Source: Candidatus Falkowiibacteriota bacterium (GTDB lineage Bacteria; Patescibacteriota; Patescibacteriia; Patescibacteriales; UBA12075). From it: a stretch of DNA of 5,625 bases. The notes under the pieces are model-generated. The model was not told where the DNA came from, searched no databases, and saw only the letters and a list, made by a program, of their open reading frames with translations. The stretch's first letter is position 1. Every line of letters begins with the position of its first letter. Location: positions 1-5,625 of the forward strand of contig QMNH01000071.1 of the NCBI GenBank assembly GCA_003647675.1. Direction: 5' to 3'. The position numbers and the translations under genes are program-made. Positions 1 through 5,625 of this stretch are shown here, piece after piece.

Positions 1-3000
1 AAGCCGGACTTAAAGCATTTAAAAAAAATCTGGCGCGGGAAATAAAAGTCAAGCCCACGCCCTGGACTTTTGATCTTGAATTTTTATTAAAAGCCAAGAA
101 TTACGGCTATGTTATCGGCACGGTCGATATTGTCTTCGACAAGCGAACGTCCGGAGAATCAAAAATCAATATCAGTCATCAAATTTTTGAAATTGGCTGG
201 AATTCGCTAAAATTAAAATTTAAAAAACGCCATCCCCTATTAATCCGTTCCCGGCCGAGAGAATCCATGCTTGGGGCCGGAATCGCACACAATAAAAAGC
301 GTTTTATTACCCACACAACCTTAGAAAAGCATAATTCTGCGTTTCATACTTTTACTTTCGGCCAAAAAATATTTTTTTATTTTCTGGCGGCTATCTTTAT
401 TAATGGCTTAATTCGCTGGCCATTAGCTACCGGCATTTTTGCGATTTCTTTTTTAAACGTCTGCTATTTTATTGACATGGCCTTTAATCTTTCTTTAATT
501 TTTCGCAGTTTAAAAAACCCGCCGGAAATTATTCATACTAACGAAGAATTAACCTCTTTAAACGACGCTGACTTGCCTGTCTATTCAATCCTATGCCCGC
601 TTTACAAGGAAGCTGAAGTTTTGCCTAATTTCCTAAAAGCGATTGACGATATTGACTGGCCCGATGACAAAAAAGACGTATTACTGCTTTTGGAAGAAAA
701 CGACCGTGAAACAATCAACGCCGCCCAAGCCTTAAATTTGCCCGGCTATGTCCGGGTAATAACCGTACCGCACTCCCAACCAAAAACAAAACCTAAAGCC
801 TGTAATTACGGTCTTTTCTTTGCTCGCGGTGAATTTCTGGTTATTTATGACGCCGAGGATATTCCGGATCCAAAACAGCTTAAAAAAGCTTATCTTGGCT
901 TTAATAAACTACCTAGCAACGTACGCTGTTTACAGGCTAAACTTAATTATTATAATGCTGATCAAAATTTATTAACCCGCCTTTTTACCGCCGAGTATTC
1001 ATTATGGTTTGACGTTGTCCTGCCGGGTTTACAAACTATTAACACTACTATCCCGCTGGGAGGAACCAGCAACCATTTTCGCACCCAGGATTTAATGGAG
1101 CTTGAAGGCTGGGATCCGTTTAACGTAACCGAAGATTGCGATCTGGGAATAAGAATTTTTAAGTGCGGCTTTAAAACCGCAATTATTGATTCTGTTACCC
1201 TCGAAGAAGCTAATAGTAGGATAAATAACTGGCTAAGGCAAAGATCGCGCTGGATAAAAGGCTATATGCAGACCTACTTGGTGCATATGCGCCAGCCACT
1301 AAAGCTTATAAAAGAGAATGGCATCCACGCTTTTATTTTTCAGCTGATTGTCGGCGGCAAAGTGGCTTTTATGATAATTAATCCCCTACTCTGGATAACT
1401 ACTATTTCCTATTTTACTTTTAATTCCATAACCGGGCCGACGATTGAATCTTTATTTCCGCCTTCTATTTTTTATTTAGCCACAACTTCTTTAATTCTGG
1501 GAAATTTTTTGTATATATATTACTACATGATTGGTTGCGCCCGCCGCGGTCATTGGCATCTGATCAAATACGTGTTCTTTATTCCTTTTTACTGGATTAT
1601 GATAAGCTTGGCCTCGTTAATTGCCGCTTATCAGCTGTTTGTAAAGCCGCATTACTGGGAAAAAACCCACCATGGCCTGCATTTAAAAAAACGAAAAAAG
1701 CTTTTTTACTTTCCTGGCTTAACGCGGCGGCTATCTGCGCTTAGACTACCCTCGTTTAATTTTATTAAAATTAATTTTAAAAAGCTAAATCCTAAATTAT
1801 TTAAGCTATTATTTTCCGGCGAGATGGTATTTATTGCCGGCTTGATGATATCTAATGTTATTAACTTTGTTTTTAACGCCTACTTGGGTAGAGTTTTGTC
1901 TTATGCCGAATTGGGACTGGTCACTTTGATTAATACTTTATGGTATTTGACCATGATTTTTGTTAATTCTTTTGCCGCGACCGTAAACGCGAAAGTGTCT
2001 TATCTCTTGGGCAAAAAGAATAAGCAGTCCGGCGCCGCCTACCGCCAAGCCATGTTAAAAAAGGCAATGGGAATTGTGCTTGCATTCTCTTTTGTATGGA
2101 TACTGGCGGTTCCCTATTTAACAAAATTCTTTAATATTAATAGTTTTATTGTTCTATTATTATTTTCTCCGGTTTTTACTTTCGGAATAATGATCGCCAC
2201 TAACCGCGGCTACTTGCAGGGAATATTCAAGTTTAAATACTCGGCCTATCTTTACGTTTTTGAATCAATAATAAAATTAGGAGCGGCCGCGGTTCTGGTT
2301 ACCCTTGGTTTAAGCCATTGGGTCCATGCCGCTATACCCCTGTCCATTATCGGCGCGGCGCTTCTCTCAATTCTTCTTGCCAAAAAAGAAACTCCGGAAT
2401 TTACTCCTCTAAAAAGCTTGTCATTTCCCAAAAAATTTTTAACCGCCTCGTTAATGACCAACGTTTCCGCCATGGTTTATTTAAGCGTTGATATGCTTTT
2501 GGTAAAGCATTTCTTGTCTCCGGAAATTGCGGGTAAATACGCCCTGCTTTCGCTAGCGGGAAAAATGGTTTTCTTTTTAGGGGCTTTGCCGAGCATGTTT
2601 TTGATGAGTTTTATCAGCAAAAAAGAGGGACAACAAGGTGATCCCAAAAAAATATATAAAAATATTTATATTTTAACTTTTCTGCTTACCGGCGTAAGCG
2701 TAATTTTTATCGGCCCGCTTGGCTATTTCTTTATCCCGCTTCTGTTTGGCCAAAAAGCTCTGGCCATAACCCAATATCTTTTAACTTATTCGCTGGCGAT
2801 CGGTATTTTTACCATAGCTAACGCCGTAATATTATACCATCTGGCCCGCCGCCATTATGCGTTTAGCTTTGTTTCTTTATTTAGCTCTATTCTTTTAATT
2901 TTAGGGATTAGCTTATGGCACAATTCAATCGGCGAAGTTGTAAATGTAATATTTATAATAAGCACCGGCACTTGGCTTGTTATTGAAGCCATGCACGCGA

Positions 3001-4259
3001 TTGATAAGCGTGCGGTCTTTTTAAAACGCGGATTTGTTGATCTTTTGGGCGCTTTCCAAAAAGATTGGACAATGCCGAAAACCGCTAGCCCTAAATTAAA
3101 AAATATTTTAATTTTTAATTGGCGTGATACACACCATAAATTTACCGGCGGAGCCGAAACCTATATTCAGGAAATTTCAAAATTATGGGTTAAAGACGGC
3201 CACGGAGTAACGATCTTTTGCGGCAATGACGGGCATTCGCCGCGCAATGATATTGTTGAAGGCGTAAAAATAATAAGACGGGGCGGTTTTTACCTGGTAT
3301 ATGTCTGGGCGTTTTTATATTACATCCTGCGCTTGCGGAAAAAATATGACATTATAATCGACTGTCAAAACGGCATTCCTTTTTTTACTCCGCTTTACGT
3401 AAAAAAACCAATATATTGCTTAATGCACCACGTGCACCAGGAAGTGTTCCGTAAATCGCTTAACAAGCCCTTGGCCATGCTGGCGATGTTTTTAGAAAAA
3501 AAATTAATGCCGCTGGTATATCGCAGTATCCCATTTATCACGGTATCCGAGTCAAGCAAAAAAGAAATGCTGGCTATCGGCTTGGGCAAAAAAGAAATCC
3601 ATATTGTCCACCCCGGCATAAATTCTACCGAGCTATTTCCCGGCGCAAAAAGCGCGGAGCCGCTTGTGCTCTACCTCGGGCGCTTAAAAGCGTATAAATC
3701 AATTGACAATTTAATAAAAGCATTTAAAACAGTGGCCGAAAAAATACCGCGAGCCAGACTTGTAATCGCCGGCAGTGGCGAAGAGAAAAACCGACTAAAA
3801 GAACTTGCCCGTAATTTAGGACTTGATATAAACGTTACTTTTACCGGCAGAGTAAGCGATGAAAAAAAATTATCGCTCTTGCAGCATGCTTGGGTTTCGA
3901 TTAATCCTTCCTACATGGAAGGCTGGGGCATAACAACGATTGAGGCCAATGCCTGCGGCACCCCGGTAATCGCTTCCGATGTTCCCGGACTAAGGGACTC
4001 GGTAATTAATCCTCATACCGGCTTTTTAGTGGAATACAATAATATAAATAGCTTATCGGAAAAAATAATAAAATTAATAAACGACCGGCCTCTGCGCGAA
4101 GAAATGAGCCGGGCCGCGCTTGAATGGTCAAAAAAATTCAATTGGCAGCAAAGCAGCCGCCATTTTTTCTCTTTTCTCGATTACGACCATTACAAATCCT
4201 GGATGAATAATAAAATACGCTATCATATATATGAAGAAAAAACAAAGCCAAGCGAATAA
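1..4259 (+). CDS. Four-module glycan synthesis/export protein (GT2 - CesA-like GT2 - MOP flippase - GT4), 5' partial
   Basis: The frame is open from the first complete codon at nt 3 to the TAA at 4257-4259, giving 1418 visible residues; the true start lies off the left edge. Residues below count from nt 3. In order: end of a DPM1-like GT2 (1-80); two membrane helices (about 123-138 and 144-167), a CesA-like GT2 core (190-420) and further helices to 558; a Lys/Arg-rich linker (559-600); a MOP-type flippase of about 12 helices (600-1000); a linker (1000-1031); and a GT4 domain (1032-1410). The basic linkers fit cytoplasmic placement, so all catalytic domains probably face the cytoplasm. ATG 267 (residue 89) lies between modules 1 and 2 and is only an alternative internal start, because the 88 codons before it read as GT2 protein. 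The inferred role is synthesis and membrane translocation of a surface glycan; sugars and product are unknown. Such enzymes usually exist as separate proteins. The stop overlaps the next gene by 29 nt. Confidence 0.88.
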   Translation, partial: AGLKAFKKNLAREIKVKPTPWTFDLEFLLKAKNYGYVIGTVDIVFDKRTSGESKINISHQIFEIGWNSLKLKFKKRHPLLIRSRPRESMLGAGIAHNKKRFITHTTLEKHNSAFHTFTFGQKIFFYFLAAIFINGLIRWPLATGIFAISFLNVCYFIDMAFNLSLIFRSLKNPPEIIHTNEELTSLNDADLPVYSILCPLYKEAEVLPNFLKAIDDIDWPDDKKDVLLLLEENDRETINAAQALNLPGYVRVITVPHSQPKTKPKACNYGLFFARGEFLVIYDAEDIPDPKQLKKAYLGFNKLPSNVRCLQAKLNYYNADQNLLTRLFTAEYSLWFDVVLPGLQTINTTIPLGGTSNHFRTQDLMELEGWDPFNVTEDCDLGIRIFKCGFKTAIIDSVTLEEANSRINNWLRQRSRWIKGYMQTYLVHMRQPLKLIKENGIHAFIFQLIVGGKVAFMIINPLLWITTISYFTFNSITGPTIESLFPPSIFYLATTSLILGNFLYIYYYMIGCARRGHWHLIKYVFFIPFYWIMISLASLIAAYQLFVKPHYWEKTHHGLHLKKRKKLFYFPGLTRRLSALRLPSFNFIKINFKKLNPKLFKLLFSGEMVFIAGLMISNVINFVFNAYLGRVLSYAELGLVTLINTLWYLTMIFVNSFAATVNAKVSYLLGKKNKQSGAAYRQAMLKKAMGIVLAFSFVWILAVPYLTKFFNINSFIVLLLFSPVFTFGIMIATNRGYLQGIFKFKYSAYLYVFESIIKLGAAAVLVTLGLSHWVHAAIPLSIIGAALLSILLAKKETPEFTPLKSLSFPKKFLTASLMTNVSAMVYLSVDMLLVKHFLSPEIAGKYALLSLAGKMVFFLGALPSMFLMSFISKKEGQQGDPKKIYKNIYILTFLLTGVSVIFIGPLGYFFIPLLFGQKALAITQYLLTYSLAIGIFTIANAVILYHLARRHYAFSFVSLFSSILLILGISLWHNSIGEVVNVIFIISTGTWLVIEAMHAIDKRAVFLKRGFVDLLGAFQKDWTMPKTASPKLKNILIFNWRDTHHKFTGGAETYIQEISKLWVKDGHGVTIFCGNDGHSPRNDIVEGVKIIRRGGFYLVYVWAFLYYILRLRKKYDIIIDCQNGIPFFTPLYVKKPIYCLMHHVHQEVFRKSLNKPLAMLAMFLEKKLMPLVYRSIPFITVSESSKKEMLAIGLGKKEIHIVHPGINSTELFPGAKSAEPLVLYLGRLKAYKSIDNLIKAFKTVAEKIPRARLVIAGSGEEKNRLKELARNLGLDINVTFTGRVSDEKKLSLLQHAWVSINPSYMEGWGITTIEANACGTPVIASDVPGLRDSVINPHTGFLVEYNNINSLSEKIIKLINDRPLREEMSRAALEWSKKFNWQQSSRHFFSFLDYDHYKSWMNNKIRYHIYEEKTKPSE
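3..242 (+). other. Module 1: C-terminal part of a DPM1-like GT2 domain
   Basis: Residues 1-80 begin with AGLKAF, matching the Q-x-G-L-K/R-x-F segment that follows the catalytic core in polyprenyl-phosphate mannosyl/glucosyltransferases. Then come PWTFDLEFLLKAKNYGY, matching the family's W-x-F-D-x-E-L-L pattern, and a conserved R-T-S-G-E-S-K-I stretch, followed by an amphipathic tail ending in KKR. Family members transfer a sugar from a nucleotide donor to polyprenyl phosphate, making a lipid-linked donor for enzymes outside the cytoplasm. The nucleotide-binding half lies outside the window, so activity and sugar cannot be judged. No membrane helix is visible in this part. The assignment rests on recalled family patterns and not on a search. 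Confidence 0.72.
360..1676 (+). other. Module 2: membrane-embedded cellulose-synthase-like GT2
   Basis: Two N-terminal hydrophobic segments (residues about 123-138 and 144-167) precede a GT2 core that opens with DLPVYSILCPLYKEAE (from 190). Visible motifs are the acidic EEND (231-234), KPKACNYG (263-270), DAED (283-286, the DxD metal/nucleotide site), PLGGTSNHFR (351-360), TED (376-378, the catalytic-base motif) and QRSRW (413-417, the QxxRW acceptor/product motif of processive synthases). At least three hydrophobic segments follow, then KPHYWEKTHHG (548-558), which is characteristic of one cellulose-synthase-like subgroup. All expected catalytic residues are present, so the module should be active. 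The family makes beta-linked polysaccharides from UDP-sugars, but the sugar here cannot be predicted. Confidence 0.88.
1800..3002 (+). other. Module 3: MOP-superfamily polysaccharide flippase (Wzx/MurJ/MATE-like)
   Basis: Residues about 600-1000 contain roughly 12 hydrophobic segments by eye, arranged as two sets of six separated by a polar loop (KKETPEFTPLKSLSFPKK). This matches the 12-14 helix, two-lobe layout of MOP flippases. The first helix with NAYLGRVLS followed by AELG resembles the conserved start of Wzx-type proteins, where G-R-x-L-x-x-x-x-x-G is common. Proteins of this family flip undecaprenyl-linked oligosaccharides or lipid II across the inner membrane. An even helix number would leave both ends in the cytoplasm, which suits the enzyme domains on either side. 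Substrate specificity is not readable; MATE drug export is less likely given the glycosyltransferase partners. Confidence 0.8.
3096..4232 (+). other. Module 4: GT4 (GT-B fold) glycosyltransferase domain
   Basis: Residues 1032-1410 form a full-length GT4 domain. The first beta strand LKNILIFNW (1032-1040) leads to the glycine-rich acceptor-side loop FTGGAET (1047-1053). A linker with VSESSKKEM precedes the second Rossmann half, which contains VLYLGRLKAYK (R1227, K1232; the phosphate-contacting Arg/Lys pair) and VIAGSGEE. The E-x7-E motif is intact in MEGWGITTIEAN (E1306 and E1314), followed by GTPVIAS. Family members are retaining transferases using NDP-sugars. No membrane helix is evident, so the domain is probably cytoplasmic and tethered by the flippase. 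It is preceded by MPKTASPK (Met at nt 3072), which resembles a stand-alone GT4 N-terminus. Confidence 0.88.
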
Positions 4260-5358
4260 TCTTTCCATAGTTTTTTTGGATTTTGACGATATTAAAAATC
4301 CTTTGCTTAATGCCGGCCAGGCCCGTTCAACTTACGAAGTAGGTAAACGCTTGGCAGAAAAAGGGCATGATGTAACCGTTATTTCTTCGGGCTTTCCGGG
4401 AAGCAAAGACAGGATAGAAGCCGGTATAAAATACCGGCATATCGGCTCTCGTAGCCGGGTTATTCGGCTTAACAATCTAATTTACATATTATTAATGCCG
4501 CTCGCCGTTAGAAAAATTCGCGCCGATATTATATTGGAATGCTTTACGGCTCCAATCTCCACTTTATTTACGCCCCTGTACACAAAAATTCCGGTAGTAG
4601 CCAAACCAACCTCTTTTGAAGCAGAACGATTTGCCCGGCGCTACTTACTGCCATTTAATATTATTGAGAAGCTGGGCTGTAGATTTTATAAATATTTTAT
4701 TCCGGCCAACGATTATCACGAAAAAAAAATGAGGAAATACGCCCCGAATATTATTAGCCGCCTGATTCCGGAAGGAGTTGATAATGAATATTTTAATATC
4801 GAAAAAAAATCGCCAAAGCATATATTATTTCTGGGCCGTTTGGATATCGGGCAGAAAGGCATTGATTTATTACTGCAAGCTTACGCCAACGTAAAAAATA
4901 ATATAAAATGGCCTTTAGTTATCGCCGGTAATGGCCCGGATGAAGAAAAAACTAAAAATTTAATTAATAAGTTAGGGTTGAATAGCCGAGTGTCAATGAT
5001 TGGCCCGGCTTATGGAGAGAAAAAAAACCACGTGATTGCCGAAACATTATTTGTCGCCCTGCCTTCGCGGCATGAAGGTTTTTGCCTCTTTGCCCTGGAA
5101 GCTTTAGCGGCCGGGATTCCGCTCGCGGCCTTTGATATACCCGGCATTTCCTGGATTAACTCCGCGGCGGCGCGCAAAGCAACCCCTTTTAATACGCGCG
5201 AATACGCGGAAACACTGGTAAAGTTATCTAACAACTCTGAACTGCTTGATAAAATGGGCCTAGCGGCCGAAGAACTGGCAGAAAAATTTACCTGGGAAAA
5301 AACCGCACAAAAATATGATAATTTTTTTAGGGAAATAATTAAAAATGAATATGAATAA
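4231..5358 (+). CDS. GT4 family glycosyltransferase
   Basis: This 375-residue protein is a typical complete GT4 of the GT-B fold. The N-terminal half starts with the strand LSIVFLDFDD and has NAGQARSTYEVGKRLAEKGHDVTVIS, the usual acceptor-binding region. The C-terminal half has FLGRLDIGQKG (R203, K209, the donor-phosphate contacts), VIAGNGPDEE, and an intact E-x7-E motif HEGFCLFALEA (E282, E290). It should transfer a sugar from an NDP-sugar with retention, in the cytoplasm or at the membrane face; no signal peptide or membrane helix is seen. The ATG at 4231 is chosen because it lies just before the first strand and no other in-frame start precedes the fold. It overlaps the upstream gene by 29 nt in another frame, and no Shine-Dalgarno sequence is visible before it, so translation is probably coupled to the upstream gene. 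Donor and acceptor are unknown. It is related to the GT4 module upstream but clearly diverged. Confidence 0.93.
   Translation: MKKKQSQANNLSIVFLDFDDIKNPLLNAGQARSTYEVGKRLAEKGHDVTVISSGFPGSKDRIEAGIKYRHIGSRSRVIRLNNLIYILLMPLAVRKIRADIILECFTAPISTLFTPLYTKIPVVAKPTSFEAERFARRYLLPFNIIEKLGCRFYKYFIPANDYHEKKMRKYAPNIISRLIPEGVDNEYFNIEKKSPKHILFLGRLDIGQKGIDLLLQAYANVKNNIKWPLVIAGNGPDEEKTKNLINKLGLNSRVSMIGPAYGEKKNHVIAETLFVALPSRHEGFCLFALEALAAGIPLAAFDIPGISWINSAAARKATPFNTREYAETLVKLSNNSELLDKMGLAAEELAEKFTWEKTAQKYDNFFREIIKNEYE
5329..5333 (+). promoter_or_regulatory. Possible weak ribosome binding site for the downstream GT2 gene
   Basis: AGGGA lies 11 nt upstream of ATG 5345, inside the end of the preceding GT4 gene. It is the only Shine-Dalgarno-like string near any start in this part of the window. 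The spacing is rather long and the match short, so it may be chance; it gives mild support for 5345 over 5351 or 5378. Confidence 0.3.
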
Positions 5359-5625
5359 TTTAAAAACTAACAATAAAATGACCACAGTCACAGTCGGAAT
5401 TCCTGCATATAACGAAGCGGATAATATTGCCTATCTTTTAAAGGATCTGCTCGGGCAAAAGCAAGCGGATTTTAAGCTGGAAAGAATTATTGTTATTTCC
5501 GATGGCAGCAGCGATAATACTGCTGAAATCGCGCAAAAATCCGGCAATAAAATAATAAAAGTAATTAACGGCCGTATTAGAAAAGGAGTAGCCATGAGGT
5601 TAAATCAAATTATCTCAATCGCGGA
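5345..5625 (+). CDS. GT2 family glycosyltransferase, N-terminal part (3' partial)
   Basis: The frame runs from ATG 5345 to the right edge, giving 93 residues and two further bases. It shows the GT-A nucleotide-binding start of family 2: VTVGIPAYNEADNIAYLL (residues 15-32), VISDGSSDNTAEIA (50-63) with the donor-binding Asp53, and RKGVAMRLNQ (79-88), matching the G-K-x-x-A-L-N element. The metal-binding DxD and the rest of the fold lie outside the window, so subtype and any membrane anchor cannot be judged. Three in-frame starts are possible: 5345 (14-nt overlap with the preceding gene), 5351 (8-nt overlap) and 5378 (20 nt after its stop). I chose 5345 because a weak AGGGA lies 11 nt before it, but 5378 sits closest to the conserved fold and is a real alternative. 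It continues the glycosyltransferase operon. Confidence 0.88.
   Translation, partial: MNMNNLKTNNKMTTVTVGIPAYNEADNIAYLLKDLLGQKQADFKLERIIVISDGSSDNTAEIAQKSGNKIIKVINGRIRKGVAMRLNQIISIA

Noticed and set aside
1535..1744. Small plus-strand open frame of 69 codons in another frame
   Set aside because: It lies wholly inside the CesA-like module and has no recognisable protein features; the main frame carries conserved motifs such as KPHYWEKTHHG over the same bases.
2252..2473. Minus-strand open frame of 73 codons
   Set aside because: It is antisense to the flippase helices, with no family resemblance or start signal; it is a by-product of codon use in the real frame.
3395..3619. Minus-strand open frame of 74 codons
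   Set aside because: It is antisense to the fused GT4 domain, with no recognisable motif.
5010..5234. Minus-strand open frame of 74 codons
   Set aside because: It is antisense to the E-x7-E region of the stand-alone GT4, whose coding is certain.
5359..5377. Possible intergenic spacer with a promoter or terminator before the last GT2 gene
   Set aside because: It is 19 nt of AT-rich sequence with no hairpin or -35/-10 pair, and it is probably coding if the gene starts at 5345 or 5351.
1..5625. Recoded TGA (code 25 or code 4), as in some candidate-phylum bacteria
   Set aside because: No in-frame TGA occurs in any of the three genes, tryptophans are encoded by TGG, and both visible stops are TAA.

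Overview
The window is a gene-dense stretch coding on the plus strand throughout, and it looks like part of a cell-surface glycan synthesis locus. It has three coding regions with no intergenic gaps: the first two overlap by 29 nt and the last two by 14 nt. DNA is AT-rich with many AAA-lysine runs, and every frame reads in the standard code with no internal TGA. The organism is a bacterium. The packed overlapping genes, poor Shine-Dalgarno sites and AT-rich composition would fit a Candidate Phyla Radiation (Patescibacteria) genome, but that placement is an impression from style and not a demonstrated identification.

Positions 1-4259 hold one uninterrupted reading frame that enters from beyond the left edge. 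It encodes at least 1418 residues in four modules: (i) the C-terminal end of a polyprenyl-phosphate-mannose-synthase-like GT2 domain, (ii) a membrane-embedded cellulose-synthase-like GT2 with D, DxD, TED and QxxRW motifs, (iii) a flippase of about 12 helices of the MOP (Wzx/MurJ/MATE) type, and (iv) a cytoplasmic GT4 glycosyltransferase with an E-x7-E motif. An ATG at 267 could be mistaken for the gene start, but the frame is open and recognisably coding upstream of it.

Positions 4231-5358 encode a second, stand-alone GT4 glycosyltransferase. Positions 5345-5625 encode the N-terminus of another GT2 glycosyltransferase cut by the right edge.

Together the window contains five glycosyltransferase domains and one lipid-linked-glycan flippase. 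The most economical reading is cytoplasmic assembly of a lipid-linked or polymeric surface glycan, with synthesis, translocation and donor-making functions physically joined in one giant membrane protein. The sugars and the final product cannot be read from the sequence. The four-module fusion is the item most worth attention. No RNA genes, mobile elements, CRISPR arrays, promoters or convincing terminators were seen.
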